From Azonexus fungiphilus (GTDB lineage Bacteria > Pseudomonadota > Gammaproteobacteria > Burkholderiales > Rhodocyclaceae): a stretch of DNA of 64,000 bases. Where the stretch lies: the NCBI RefSeq assembly GCF_003634965.1, contig NZ_RBXP01000003.1, positions 1 to 64,000 of the forward strand, written 5' to 3'. A model generated the notes under the pieces. It made no database searches. It had not been told where the DNA came from and was given only the letters and a program-made list of their open reading frames with translations. This document shows positions 31,989-41,128 of the stretch, one piece after another. Position numbers and translations under genes: made by a program. Positions within the stretch are counted from its first letter, which is position 1. Every line of letters begins with the position of its first letter.

Positions 31989-32255
31989 TCAGGCTTCACC
32001 GGCCAGCAGCGGCAGCAGCCGCCCGGCCGAATCGAGCGCGTAGAGGTCATCGCAACCGCCGACGTGGGTGTCGCCGATGTAGATCTGCGGCACTGTGCGC
32101 CGGCCGGTGCGCTGCATCATCTCGTCACGCCGCTCCGGATCGAGGTCGACACGGACCTCTTCGATGGCGGTGACGCCACGGGCCGAGAGCAGCTGCTTGG
32201 CCCGCACGCAGTACGGGCAGACTGCAGTGGTGTACATCAGTACCGGCTGCGTCAT
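31989..32255 (-). CDS. grxC: Glutaredoxin 3
   Basis: 88 residues with the CPYC active site (C13, C16), the TVPQIYIGDTHVGGCDDL glutathione groove and normal length. It reduces disulfides and glutathionylated proteins. Its ATG overlaps the rhodanese stop. grxC before secB is a conserved pair. Confidence 0.96.
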   Translation of the reverse strand: MTQPVLMYTTAVCPYCVRAKQLLSARGVTAIEEVRVDLDPERRDEMMQRTGRRTVPQIYIGDTHVGGCDDLYALDSAGRLLPLLAGEA

Positions 32256-32677
32256 TTCTTCTTGCCGGCCTTGTGCAGCGGGTAGCTGGCAGCCACCCAG
32301 GCGTCGATGCCGCCGCTCAGGTTATAGAGCTTCTCGAAGCCGGCCTTCTTCAGTTCGGCACAGGCCTTGTTCGAACGCATGCCGGCGGCGCAGCAGACGA
32401 TCAGCGGCTTGTCCTTGAATTTCTCGAGCTCGCTCAGGCGCTCGCCCAGCTTGCTGACAGGAATGCCGATCGCGTCCGGAATGTGGCCGGCGGCGAATTC
32501 CGCCGCCTCGCGCACGTCGAGGACGCGGGCATCCTCGCGATTGATCAGCAGGGTCGCCTCGCCCGGATTGACGGCATTGCCGACCGGCCGGAAGAGCAGC
32601 GGCCAGAGCAGACCGAGGCCGCTGACGGCAACGATCGCGATGAGCAGGATATTCTGGTTGATGAACTCCATCGGCAT
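32252..32677 (-). CDS. Membrane-anchored rhodanese-like sulfurtransferase
   Basis: 141 residues: one N-terminal membrane span (about 8-28), then a single rhodanese domain with active-site C96 in the loop CAAGMRS. It would carry sulfane sulfur on the cytoplasmic face. GGAG lies 9 nt before the chosen ATG; the second ATG two codons on is possible. It directly follows an ArsR-type repressor with a persulfide-sensor cysteine pair. Confidence 0.87.
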   Translation of the reverse strand: MPMEFINQNILLIAIVAVSGLGLLWPLLFRPVGNAVNPGEATLLINREDARVLDVREAAEFAAGHIPDAIGIPVSKLGERLSELEKFKDKPLIVCCAAGMRSNKACAELKKAGFEKLYNLSGGIDAWVAASYPLHKAGKKK

Positions 32678-32680
32678 TCT

Positions 32681-32998
32681 TTAATTCTCCGTGCCACAAA
32701 AAACTTCGCGCATCATGCCGACGAGCTGCAGGGTGCGCTGGTCGCCCACCCGGTAAAAAACACGATTGGCATCCTTGCGCGTCAGCAGCACGCCTTTTTC
32801 GCGCAGGATGGCCAGATGCTGGGAAATGTTGCTCTGCGACGTGCCGACCGCCTCGACGATGTCCTGCACGCAGGCCTCCTGATCGCCGACGACGCAGAGA
32901 ATCTTCAGACGCAGCGGATGGGCAATCGCCTTCAATGCGCGCGCCGCCATTTCGATGTGCTCCTGCTTGTCGATCAGGCTGAAGGAAGGGGCATCCAA
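32681..32998 (-). CDS. ArsR-family repressor, probable persulfide/sulfide sensor (BigR/YgaV/SqrR-like)
   Basis: 105 residues of winged helix with HTH segment VQDIVEAVGTSQSNISQHLAIL. Cysteines are C35 (RLKILC), C43 and C101 (MREVFCG). C35 and C101 are 66 apart, the spacing I recall for the sulfide-sensing pairs of SqrR and BigR, and RLKILC and REVFC resemble the corresponding parts of E. coli YgaV, which also neighbours a membrane rhodanese. The TTG start has GAGG 7 nt upstream; the ATG at 32994 is out of frame. Sensing role is inference. Confidence 0.85.
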   Translation of the reverse strand: MDAPSFSLIDKQEHIEMAARALKAIAHPLRLKILCVVGDQEACVQDIVEAVGTSQSNISQHLAILREKGVLLTRKDANRVFYRVGDQRTLQLVGMMREVFCGTEN

Positions 32999-33077
32999 GA
33001 TAAAACCTCAGTTTGGTTGAACGGTTGATTATAGAATAAGCCTTGCCATTCCAAGAACCCAAACAAGAATTTCCCCG

Positions 33078-34397
33078 ATGCCCATTTCCGGACACCGCAC
33101 GACTTCCGGCCTGGCCGCCGCCATGCTGGGTGCCGCGCTGCTGGCGGCCCTCGCAAGCCAGGCTGCATTCGCCCAGAAAACTGCCAGCGCCCCGGAAGTC
33201 GCCGAAAAACGGGCCGACCTCGATGAATTGCGCAGCCGCATCGACGGCCTGCGCAAGGAGCTCTCGGCCAGCGAGGGCAATCGTGCCGATGCCGCCGACC
33301 GCTTGCGCGAATCCGAACGCCAGATTTCCCGCCTGCAGCAGAAGTTGCACGAACTTGGCCAGCAGCGGGGTCAGTTGCAGAAGCGACTGGAGTCGCTGGA
33401 AGCCCAGTCCCAGGAGCTCGGGCGAACGCTGGCACAACAGCAGGCGCAACTGGAAAAACTCCTCTACCGCCAGTACTTGCGCGGCAACCCCGACTCGCTG
33501 CAGTTGCTGCTCAACGGCGACGACCCCAACCAACTGGCCCGCGACCTGCATTACCTGTCGGCGATTGCCGCAGCCCGCGCCGACCTGATGGGCGAAATCA
33601 GCAGCACGATCAAGCAGAAGAAGGCGCTCGCCGCCGATGCCCGCGAACGCACCGAGGAGCTGGCCGAAGTCGAGGCCGAACAGAAGAAGAACCACGCCGA
33701 ACTCGAGAAGCAGCGCAAGGAACGCAAGGCGCTGCACGCCGAGATTTCCGACAAGGTGCGCGCCCAGCGCCGCGAGATCGGCTCGCTGCAACGCGACGAA
33801 AAACGCATGAGCCAGCTGGTCGAACGCCTGTCGCGCATCCTCGCCCAGCAAGCCGCCGCCCGAGCGGCCGAGGATGCCCGCCGGCGCCAGCAGGCAGCCG
33901 CCGAAGCAACGCGGCGCAACGAGGGCAAAAGCGAGCCAAGACCGGCGCCAAGCCGCCAGGCCGAACAGGAAAACCGCTACGAGCCGGCGCCGAACGACGG
34001 CAGCTTCGCCCGTCTCAAGGGCAAGCTACGCCTGCCGGTACGCGGCACCATCGCCGGCCGCTTCGGGGGCGCCCGCGACGGCGGCGGCCAGTGGCGGGGC
34101 CTGTTCATCCGCAGCGAGCCGGGCAACCAGGTCAAGGCGATCGCCGGCGGCCGCGTGGTTTTCTCCGACTGGATGCGCGGCTTCGGCAACCTGCTGATCA
34201 TCGACCATGGCGACGCCTACCTGTCGATCTACGGCAACAACGAGTCGCTGCTCAAGCAGGTCGGCCAGGCCGTCAGCGGCGGCGAGACGATTGCCTCGGT
34301 GGGCAATACCGGGGGCAACCCGGATTCCGGTTTATACTTTGAAATCCGCCATAAAGGCCAACCGATCGACCCGATGTCCTGGGCAAGTCTGAAATGA
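33078..34397 (+). CDS. EnvC-type murein hydrolase activator (degenerate LytM)
   Basis: 439 residues: signal peptide (1-32), long coiled coil (about 40-275, Lys/Glu/Gln/Arg-rich), then a LytM/M23 domain (about 320-435). The M23 zinc ligands are missing: the HxGxD position reads WRGLFIRSE and the HxH position reads YFEIRH, so it should activate amidases at the septum rather than cut murein itself. Its stop overlaps the ctpA start (ATGA). Confidence 0.9.
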   Translation: MPISGHRTTSGLAAAMLGAALLAALASQAAFAQKTASAPEVAEKRADLDELRSRIDGLRKELSASEGNRADAADRLRESERQISRLQQKLHELGQQRGQLQKRLESLEAQSQELGRTLAQQQAQLEKLLYRQYLRGNPDSLQLLLNGDDPNQLARDLHYLSAIAAARADLMGEISSTIKQKKALAADARERTEELAEVEAEQKKNHAELEKQRKERKALHAEISDKVRAQRREIGSLQRDEKRMSQLVERLSRILAQQAAARAAEDARRRQQAAAEATRRNEGKSEPRPAPSRQAEQENRYEPAPNDGSFARLKGKLRLPVRGTIAGRFGGARDGGGQWRGLFIRSEPGNQVKAIAGGRVVFSDWMRGFGNLLIIDHGDAYLSIYGNNESLLKQVGQAVSGGETIASVGNTGGNPDSGLYFEIRHKGQPIDPMSWASLK

Positions 34398-35785
34398 GCA
34401 AATTGAAAACCCTCAGCCTCGCCGTTGGCGGCTTCGTTGCCGGCGCCCTGATCACCCTGCAGCTGCCCGCCTTCGCCGAGAAGGAAACCCGGACCGGCCT
34501 GCCGATCGAGGACCTGCGCACCTTCGCCGAGGTCTACAGCGCGATCAAGCAGGGCTATGTCGAGCCGGTCGACGACAAGAAGATGATCGCCAACGCGATC
34601 TCCGGGCTGCTCTCCAACCTCGACCCGCACTCGGCCTATCTCGACGCCGACTCGTTCAAGGACCTGCAGGTCGGCACCCAGGGCGAATTCGGCGGCCTCG
34701 GCATCGAAGTCGGCATGGAAGACGGCCTGGTCAAGGTCGTCTCGCCGATCGAGGACACCCCGGCCTACCGCGCCGGCGTCAAGGCCGGCGACCTGATCTT
34801 CAAGCTCGACGAAACCCCGGTCAAGGGGCTGAGCCTGTCCGACGCGGTCAAGAAGATGCGCGGCAAGCCGAAGACCTCGATCCGCCTGACCATCCTGCGC
34901 AAGGGCGAGGCCAAGCCGCTCGAGATCACGCTGGTGCGCGAAGTGATCAAGGTCCAGAGCGTCAAGTCCAAGGTCGTCGAACCCGGCTACGCCTGGGTAC
35001 GCATCACCCAGTTCCAGGAAGGCACGATCGCCGATCTGGCCAAGCACCTGAACAATGCCTACAAGCAGGGCGAACTCAAGGGTCTCGTCCTCGACCTGCG
35101 CAACGACCCGGGCGGCCTGCTGCATGGCGCAATCGGCGTCTCCGCGGCTTTCCTGCCGCCGGATACCAAGGTGGTATCGACCGACGGCCGCACCGAGGAT
35201 GCCAAGCAGGACTTCCTCGCCCGCCCCCGTGACTACCTGCGCGGCACCCGCGAAGACCCCTTGCGCAACCTGCCGGTTGCGGTCAAGAAGGTACCGATGG
35301 TGGTGCTGGTCAACGGCGGCTCGGCCTCGGCCTCGGAAATCGTCGCCGGCGCGCTGCAGGATCACAAGCGCGCCGCCATCGTCGGCACCCAGACTTTCGG
35401 CAAGGGCTCGGTCCAGTCGGTGCTGCCGCTGCCCGGCAATACCGCGATCAAGCTGACCACGGCCCGCTATTTCACGCCCAGCGGCCGCTCGATCCAGGCC
35501 AAGGGCATCACCCCCGACATCGTCGTCGAGGAAAGCGCCAACGGCAGCAGCAGCATGCGTCTGCGCGAAGCCGACCTGGAGCGCCACCTCGAGGACAAGG
35601 CGGATGCAGCCAAGGGCGAAGCGAAGCCGGCCACGCCGGCAAAACCCGCTGCCAAACAGGACAAGGAAGCCCCCAAGGACGAGGACGAAGCCCCGGCCCG
35701 CCTCGAGTATGCCGGCAAGAACGACTACCAGTTCCAGCAGGCACTGAACATCCTCAAGGGCGCCCAGATCATGCAGGGCAAGTGA
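34394..35785 (+). CDS. ctpA: Carboxyl-terminal processing protease (S41, CtpA)
   Basis: 463 residues. An export signal is at 1-28, a PDZ domain at about 95-175 and the S41 core after it. The catalytic dyad by family alignment is S312 in NGGSASASEI and K337 in TFGKGSVQ, 25 residues apart as in Prc. The C-terminal 60 residues are a Lys/Ala/Pro/Glu-rich linker then a helical end. EnvC-ctpA is a standard proteobacterial pair for septal murein control. Confidence 0.94.
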   Translation: MSKLKTLSLAVGGFVAGALITLQLPAFAEKETRTGLPIEDLRTFAEVYSAIKQGYVEPVDDKKMIANAISGLLSNLDPHSAYLDADSFKDLQVGTQGEFGGLGIEVGMEDGLVKVVSPIEDTPAYRAGVKAGDLIFKLDETPVKGLSLSDAVKKMRGKPKTSIRLTILRKGEAKPLEITLVREVIKVQSVKSKVVEPGYAWVRITQFQEGTIADLAKHLNNAYKQGELKGLVLDLRNDPGGLLHGAIGVSAAFLPPDTKVVSTDGRTEDAKQDFLARPRDYLRGTREDPLRNLPVAVKKVPMVVLVNGGSASASEIVAGALQDHKRAAIVGTQTFGKGSVQSVLPLPGNTAIKLTTARYFTPSGRSIQAKGITPDIVVEESANGSSSMRLREADLERHLEDKADAAKGEAKPATPAKPAAKQDKEAPKDEDEAPARLEYAGKNDYQFQQALNILKGAQIMQGK

Positions 35786-35813
35786 CAGCAAGCCAGCCAA
35801 CTCGGGAGGGATG

Positions 35814-36215
35814 ATGACGCACGCAGACCTCAGGAAAAAGCGGGAAATCCTGTTTTCCAAGTTTCCGCCCGGCCAGGTGCCGGAGGCCGCCGACGACCTC
35901 AAGCACCTGGACGAAATCGACGTCGAGCCGAAGTTCGAGAAGCGGGCGCTCGGCGTCGAGTACGAACTGACCCAGCACACCCTGGCCGAACTCGAGGACC
36001 ACCTCGAGGACAAGGGCTACCACCTCGACAACACGCTGATGAGCAAACTCACCCGAGCGCTGATCCACTACGTCGAGGAAACCCAGTTGCACAACATGGT
36101 GGTCCCGGAAAAACGCCTGAAGCCGTCACCCGAGGAAGCTTACGTCAAGGCCTGGGAAACACGCCCGCACGGCGATCACGACGACACCCCGCCGGAGTGG
36201 CGCGAGTACAAGTGA
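35814..36215 (+). CDS. Conserved hypothetical protein
   Basis: 133 residues, charged and mainly helical, with no signal peptide, span or motif that I recognise. It reads TLAELEDHLEDKGYHLDNTLMSKLTRALIHYVEETQLHN in the middle, suggesting an acidic-helix fold. I prefer the second ATG (35814), five to six bases after GGGAG; the first is at 35811. It lies 28 bp after ctpA and overlaps the next gene by 4 bp. Confidence 0.7.
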   Translation: MTHADLRKKREILFSKFPPGQVPEAADDLKHLDEIDVEPKFEKRALGVEYELTQHTLAELEDHLEDKGYHLDNTLMSKLTRALIHYVEETQLHNMVVPEKRLKPSPEEAYVKAWETRPHGDHDDTPPEWREYK

Positions 36216-37057
36216 CCGACGAGCAGCTTCTCCGCTACAGCCGGCACATCCTCCTCGATGCGCTCGGAATCGAAGGCCAGCAGCGCATTCTCGACAGCCA
36301 CGCGGTGATCGTCGGGGCCGGCGGACTCGGTTCGCCGGCGGCGCTCTATCTCGCCTCGGCCGGCGTCGGGCGGATCACGCTGGTTGACGACGACTGCGTC
36401 GACCTGACCAACCTGCAGCGCCAGATCCTCCACAGCGACGCCCGCGTCGGCATGGCCAAGGCCGAATCCGGCCGGCTGGCGCTGGCCGCGCTGAATCCGA
36501 CGGTCGACGTCGTTCCGCTGCAAAAAAGGCTGGCCGGCGCAGAACTCGATGCGCTGGTCGGCAGCGCCGACATCGTCCTCGACTGCACCGACAACTTCGC
36601 CACCCGGCATGCGATCAATCGCGCCTGCGTCCATCACCGGACCCCGCTGGTCTCCGGTGCGGCGATCCGCTTCGACGGCCAGGTCAGCGTCTACGATCTG
36701 GCCCGCGACGACGCGCCCTGCTACCACTGCCTGTTCCCCGAGGGCGAGGATGTCGAGGAGGTACGCTGCGCAGTGATGGGCGTATTCGCGCCGCTGACCG
36801 GCATCGTCGGCACGATGCAGGCGGCCGAGGCGCTCAAGCTCGCAGCCGGCATCGGCCAGACACTGAACGGCCGACTGCTGCTGCTTGATGCGCTGAACAT
36901 GGAATGGCGGACGGTGAAGTTCCGCCGCGACCCGGACTGCCCGGTCTGTGCGCCTAACTCGGCCGTGCGATCAGGCGGATATCTGGACCAAGCTGGCGCA
37001 GATCGAGAATCCGCAGCGCCCGCTTGTCGGTCAGCGTCGTCAGCGCCGGCAGGCTGA
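36212..37057 (+). CDS. HesA/MoeB/ThiF family E1-like adenylyltransferase
   Basis: 281 residues. The nucleotide site is IVGAGGLGSPAALYLASAGVG. CYHC and CPVC form the zinc site, and RCAVMGVFAPLTG contains the expected catalytic cysteine region. It activates a sulfur-carrier C-terminus by adenylation (MoaD, ThiS or a related carrier). I start at GTG 36212 overlapping the previous stop. The last 30 or so codons, after CPVCAP, are read opposite the 3' end of ribD and have a low-complexity look. Confidence 0.87.
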   Translation: MTDEQLLRYSRHILLDALGIEGQQRILDSHAVIVGAGGLGSPAALYLASAGVGRITLVDDDCVDLTNLQRQILHSDARVGMAKAESGRLALAALNPTVDVVPLQKRLAGAELDALVGSADIVLDCTDNFATRHAINRACVHHRTPLVSGAAIRFDGQVSVYDLARDDAPCYHCLFPEGEDVEEVRCAVMGVFAPLTGIVGTMQAAEALKLAAGIGQTLNGRLLLLDALNMEWRTVKFRRDPDCPVCAPNSAVRSGGYLDQAGADRESAAPACRSASSAPAG

Positions 37058-38042
37058 ACAGGCCGCTGGCGTCGTCGCCGATCAGGCAGGGCGCCAGGTA
37101 GAAGACGAATTCATCGACCAGCCCGGCGCGCAGCAGCGAGCCGTTGAGCTTGCTGCCGGCCTCGGCATGAACCTCGTTGATGCCGCGCCGGCCGAGTTCC
37201 TCCAGCAGCGCGCCGAGGTCGACCTTGCCGCTGGCATTGGCCAGGAAAATCACCTCGGCACCGGCCGCACGCAGCATTTTTGCCCGTTCCGGGTCGTCGA
37301 CCGCGGCACAGACGAGAGCCCCGCCGCCGGCCAGGACCTTCGCCGTCGGCGGCGTTTCCAGGCGGCTGTCGACAATCACGCGCAGCGGCTGGCGCGGCGT
37401 CTCGACGTCGCGCACGGTCAGGCTCGGATCGTCATCGCGGACGGTGCCGACGCCGGTCAGCACGGCACAGGCGCGGGCCCGCCAGCGATGGCCGTCGCGA
37501 CGCGCATCGGGACCGGTGATCCACTGGCTGGTGCCGTTGTTCAACGCCGTCTTGCCGTCCAGGCTGGCCGCCGCCTTCAGGCGCAGCCAGGGCCGACCGC
37601 GGGTCATGCGCGCGACGAAGCCGATGTTCAACTCGCGCGCCTCGCTCTCGAGCAGGCCGCTCGCCGTGGCGATCCCGGCCGCCGCCAGTAGCGCCAGGCC
37701 ACGGCCGGCAACCAGCGGATTCGGATCGACCATCGCCGCCACGACGCGGCTGACGCCGGCAGCGATCAAGGCCTCGGCGCACGGCGGCGTGCGCCCGTGG
37801 TGACTGCAGGGTTCGAGCGTGACGTAGGCCGTGGCGCCGCGCGCCCGCTCACCGGCGGCGCGCAGGGCATGCACCTCGGCATGCGGCTCGCCGGCCTTCT
37901 CGTGCCAGCCTTCGCCGACAATTTCGCCGGCGCGCCACAGAACGCAGCCGACCCGCGGATTCGGCGCCGTCGTCCACAGGCCGCGCTCGGCCAGTTGCAG
38001 CGCGCGCGCCATCATCTGACGGTCGACGGCGGAAAAACTCAT
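36954..38042 (-). CDS. ribD: Bifunctional riboflavin deaminase/reductase RibD
   Basis: 362 residues: N-terminal deaminase (about 1-145) with zinc motif HAEVHAL and [15 protein letters not shown]-terminal reductase (about 148-360). It performs two steps of riboflavin synthesis. Its ATG overlaps the nrdR stop (ATGA). Its last 104 bp are antisense to the end of the MoeB/ThiF-like gene. Confidence 0.96.
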   Translation of the reverse strand: MSFSAVDRQMMARALQLAERGLWTTAPNPRVGCVLWRAGEIVGEGWHEKAGEPHAEVHALRAAGERARGATAYVTLEPCSHHGRTPPCAEALIAAGVSRVVAAMVDPNPLVAGRGLALLAAAGIATASGLLESEARELNIGFVARMTRGRPWLRLKAAASLDGKTALNNGTSQWITGPDARRDGHRWRARACAVLTGVGTVRDDDPSLTVRDVETPRQPLRVIVDSRLETPPTAKVLAGGGALVCAAVDDPERAKMLRAAGAEVIFLANASGKVDLGALLEELGRRGINEVHAEAGSKLNGSLLRAGLVDEFVFYLAPCLIGDDASGLFSLPALTTLTDKRALRILDLRQLGPDIRLIARPS

Positions 38043-38503
38043 TTTTTGCGGGGAACCGGCGAGACTTCCTTGATCGCCTTGGAGAACGCGTCGACGTCCT
38101 CGAAATTGCGGTAGACCGAGGCGAAACGGATGTAGGCGACCTTGTCGAGCTTCTTCAGCTCGCGCATCACCAGTTCGCCAAGCTGCTGCGTGCTGACCTC
38201 GCGCTCGCCCGAGGTGAGCAGCTTTTCCTCGATGTCGGCGACGGCGGCATCGACCGATTCGATCGATACCGGCCGCTTGCGCAGCGCCAGATCAAGACTG
38301 GCGCGCAGCTTTTCGCGACTGTAGTCGGCGCGCAGGCCGTTTTTCTTGACCACCTGCGGCAGCTGGATTTCGGCCCGCTCGTAGGTGGTGAAACGCTTGT
38401 CGCAGGCGGTGCACTTTCTGCGGCGGCGAACGATGTCGCCTTCATCGGAAACCCGGGTATCGACGACCCCGGTTTCGTCATGACCGCAGAAAGGGCATTT
38501 CAT
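38039..38503 (-). CDS. nrdR: Transcriptional repressor NrdR
   Basis: 154 residues: zinc ribbon with CPFCG and CTACD, then an ATP-cone (about 47-137, [19 protein letters not shown]). It represses ribonucleotide reductase genes according to the ATP/dATP ratio. It lies 6 bp after glyA in the common glyA-nrdR-ribD order. Confidence 0.97.
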   Translation of the reverse strand: MKCPFCGHDETGVVDTRVSDEGDIVRRRRKCTACDKRFTTYERAEIQLPQVVKKNGLRADYSREKLRASLDLALRKRPVSIESVDAAVADIEEKLLTSGEREVSTQQLGELVMRELKKLDKVAYIRFASVYRNFEDVDAFSKAIKEVSPVPRKK

Positions 38504-38509
38504 CGCGGC

Positions 38510-39760
38510 TTACTTGCCGTAGACCGGGAAACGCTTGCACAGCGCCGACACCTGCTCGCGGACGCGGGCAGCAACGGCTTCGTCGTTCGGCGCGTCGAGC
38601 ACGTCGGCGATCAGGTGGGCGATCTGCTCGGCCTCGATCTCGGTGAAGCCACGCGTCGTCATTGCCGGCGAACCGATGCGGATGCCGGAAGTGACGAAGG
38701 GCTTCTGCGGATCGTTGGGGATGCCGTTCTTGTTGACGGTGATGTGGGCATTGCCCAGCGCCGCCTCGGCTTCCTTGCCGGTGATGTTCTTCGAACGCAG
38801 GTCGACCAGGAAGACGTGGCTTTCGGTGCGGCCGGAAACGATGCGCAGGCCGCGCTCCTCGCCGAGCACCTTGGCCATGACACGGGCGTTGTTGATCACC
38901 TGTTCCTGATAGTCGCGGAACGCCGGCGAAGCGGCTTCCTTGAAGGCGACGGCCTTGGCGGCGATGACGTGCATCAGCGGGCCGCCTTGCAGGCCCGGGA
39001 AGATGGCGGAATTGATCGCCTTTTCATGCTCGGCCTTCATCAGCACGACGCCGCCGCGCGGACCGCGCAGGGTCTTGTGCGTTGTCGTGGTGACGACATC
39101 GGCGAAGGGCACCGGGTTCGGATAGAAACCGGCGGCGATCAGACCGGCGTAGTGGGCCATGTCGACCCAGAAAATGGCGCCGACTTCCTTGGCGATCTTG
39201 GCGAAGCGCTCGAAATCGATGCGCAAGGCGTAGGCCGAGGCACCGGCGACGATCAGGCGCGGCTTGTGCTCGCGGGCCAGCGCTTCCATCTTGTCGTAGT
39301 CGATCTCTTCCTTTTCGTTGAGGCCGTAGGAGACGACGTTGAACCACTTGCCGGACATGTTGAGCGGCATGCCGTGGGTGAGGTGACCGCCTTCGGCCAG
39401 GCTCATGCCCATGATCGTGTCGCCCGGCTTGCAGAAGGCCATCAGCACGGCCTGGTTGGCCTGCGAACCGGAGTTCGGCTGAACGTTGGCGGCATCGGCA
39501 CCGAACAGCGCCTTGATCCGCTCGATGGCGATCTGCTCGGCGACGTCGACGTGCTCGCAACCGCCGTAGTAGCGCTTGCCCGGGTAGCCTTCGGCGTACT
39601 TGTTGGTCAGCTGGGAGCCCTGGGCTTCCATGACCGCGGTGCTGACGTAGTTTTCGGACGCGATCAGTTCGATGTGGTCTTCCTGGCGCTGATTCTCGGC
39701 CTGAACGGCCTGCCAGAGTTCGGGATCAACTTTTGCCAGGGTGTCTTGCGCGGAAAACAT
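38510..39760 (-). CDS. glyA: Serine hydroxymethyltransferase
   Basis: 416 residues, PLP enzyme making glycine and methylene-tetrahydrofolate from serine. The PLP lysine is in [16 protein letters not shown]-terminal [19 protein letters not shown] is typical. It heads glyA-nrdR-ribD. Confidence 0.97.
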   Translation of the reverse strand: MFSAQDTLAKVDPELWQAVQAENQRQEDHIELIASENYVSTAVMEAQGSQLTNKYAEGYPGKRYYGGCEHVDVAEQIAIERIKALFGADAANVQPNSGSQANQAVLMAFCKPGDTIMGMSLAEGGHLTHGMPLNMSGKWFNVVSYGLNEKEEIDYDKMEALAREHKPRLIVAGASAYALRIDFERFAKIAKEVGAIFWVDMAHYAGLIAAGFYPNPVPFADVVTTTTHKTLRGPRGGVVLMKAEHEKAINSAIFPGLQGGPLMHVIAAKAVAFKEAASPAFRDYQEQVINNARVMAKVLGEERGLRIVSGRTESHVFLVDLRSKNITGKEAEAALGNAHITVNKNGIPNDPQKPFVTSGIRIGSPAMTTRGFTEIEAEQIAHLIADVLDAPNDEAVAARVREQVSALCKRFPVYGK

Positions 39761-39799
39761 GGAGATAGCCTCAAGCCATTGAAAAGGGCGAGAATTTTA

Positions 39800-40444
39800 T
39801 CACGACGGCAGCTCGTCCAGCGCAGCATCGGCGAGATGCGCGGTTTCACCCCAGGTTTCCACGGTCCACCGGCCGTTGACCGTGGAAATCCAGTTGATGC
39901 CGGCGTTCGGAATCAGGAAGTCGCGCGGCATCTCGAGCGGGTTGCCGCGGACGAAGCGATTGACGATGTCGAGCACGCCGCCATGAACGACGACGACGAC
40001 ATTGCTTCCCGGATGGGCGGCGGCAATCTCGGCCAGCTTGCCGGTAACACGGGCGAACAAGGCGCGCAGGCTCTCACCGTTCTCGAAGTCGTAGTCGGCA
40101 TTGCGCCCTTCGAACGCGGCATAGCCGGCCGGATGCCGCTGCTTCGCCTCGTCGTAGGTGAGCCCCTCGAAAACCCCGTAGCAGCGCTCGCGCAGGGCGG
40201 GAGAGGACTGCGGCACCAGGCCGAGGGCGGCACCGATCGCCTGCGCTGTGGCCCAGGCACGCTGCAGGTCGCTGCTGTAGAGCGCGACGATTCCGGCCGT
40301 GCGCAGACAGCGACCGGCGGCACGGGCCTGCGCCTGACCGGCGGCATTGAGACCGATGTCGATCTGCCCCTGGATCCGGCGCGCGGCGTTCCACTCGGTT
40401 TCGCCGTGGCGGACCAGGCAGATCCGGGTAGGGATTTCCACCAT
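39800..40444 (-). CDS. Histidine phosphatase family protein (phosphoglycerate mutase-like)
   Basis: 214 residues with the RHG motif CLVRHGETEWN near residue 15 and a second histidine in VVVVHGGVLDI. ERCYGVFEGLTYDEA is the family acid region. The substrate is not predictable; relatives include cobalamin (CobC) and phosphoglycerate phosphatases. The start at MVEIPTRICLVRHG is chosen by family; the frame is open 25 codons further. Confidence 0.88.
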   Translation of the reverse strand: MVEIPTRICLVRHGETEWNAARRIQGQIDIGLNAAGQAQARAAGRCLRTAGIVALYSSDLQRAWATAQAIGAALGLVPQSSPALRERCYGVFEGLTYDEAKQRHPAGYAAFEGRNADYDFENGESLRALFARVTGKLAEIAAAHPGSNVVVVVHGGVLDIVNRFVRGNPLEMPRDFLIPNAGINWISTVNGRWTVETWGETAHLADAALDELPS

Positions 40445-40534
40445 GTTGTCTCCACTGGGTTCGCGGTACATTCGACACCGGTCAATCCCGGCTGCCCGAC
40501 AGTCCGGCGATTCTATCAATCGAGGAGGAGTTTC

Positions 40535-41128
40535 GTGACCTTATTACTCAAGCTTTCACAGCTGATCGACTGGCTGAATGAACGCGTCGGCAAGGGCGCC
40601 TTCTGGCTGGTCCTGATCATGACCGTCATCAGCGCCGGCAACGCCAGCATCCGTTTCGTCTTCGACACCAGTTCGAACGGCCTGCTGGAAATCCAGTGGT
40701 ACCTGTTCGCTGCAATATTCCTGCTGTGCGCCCCGTACACGCTGCAGAAGAACGAGCACGTGCGCATCGACGTGCTCTCCGGCAAGCTGTCGCCGCGCGG
40801 CCTGGCGGTCATCGACATCATCGGCACGCTGTTCTTCCTGCTGCCGATGGTCGTCGCCGTTCTCTGGCTGTCGCTGCCGCTGGTCGCCGAGTCGTACCGG
40901 ATCCAGGAAATGTCGGCCAACGCCGGCGGCCTGATCCGCTGGCCGGTGAAGATCCTGCTGCCGATCGGCTTCACGCTGCTCGCCCTGCAGGGCCTGTCGG
41001 AACTGATCAAGCGCATCGCCTTCCTGGCCGGCAGGATTGAAGACCCGAACAGCAAGCCGAAAGGCCCGACCCCCGAAGAACAACTGGCTGCCGCGATCGC
41101 CGCTGCCAAAGCCCAGGAGGCCAAATAA
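40535..41128 (+). CDS. TRAP transporter small permease (DctQ type)
   Basis: 197 residues with four membrane spans, matching DctQ; W and acidic residues of the periplasmic loop are present in RFVFDTSSNGLLEIQWYLF. It joins the large permease DctM and the binding protein in sodium-driven uptake of organic acids. GTG start with GAGGAGGAG just upstream. It is coupled to dctM by one-base overlap. Confidence 0.92.
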   Translation: MTLLLKLSQLIDWLNERVGKGAFWLVLIMTVISAGNASIRFVFDTSSNGLLEIQWYLFAAIFLLCAPYTLQKNEHVRIDVLSGKLSPRGLAVIDIIGTLFFLLPMVVAVLWLSLPLVAESYRIQEMSANAGGLIRWPVKILLPIGFTLLALQGLSELIKRIAFLAGRIEDPNSKPKGPTPEEQLAAAIAAAKAQEAK

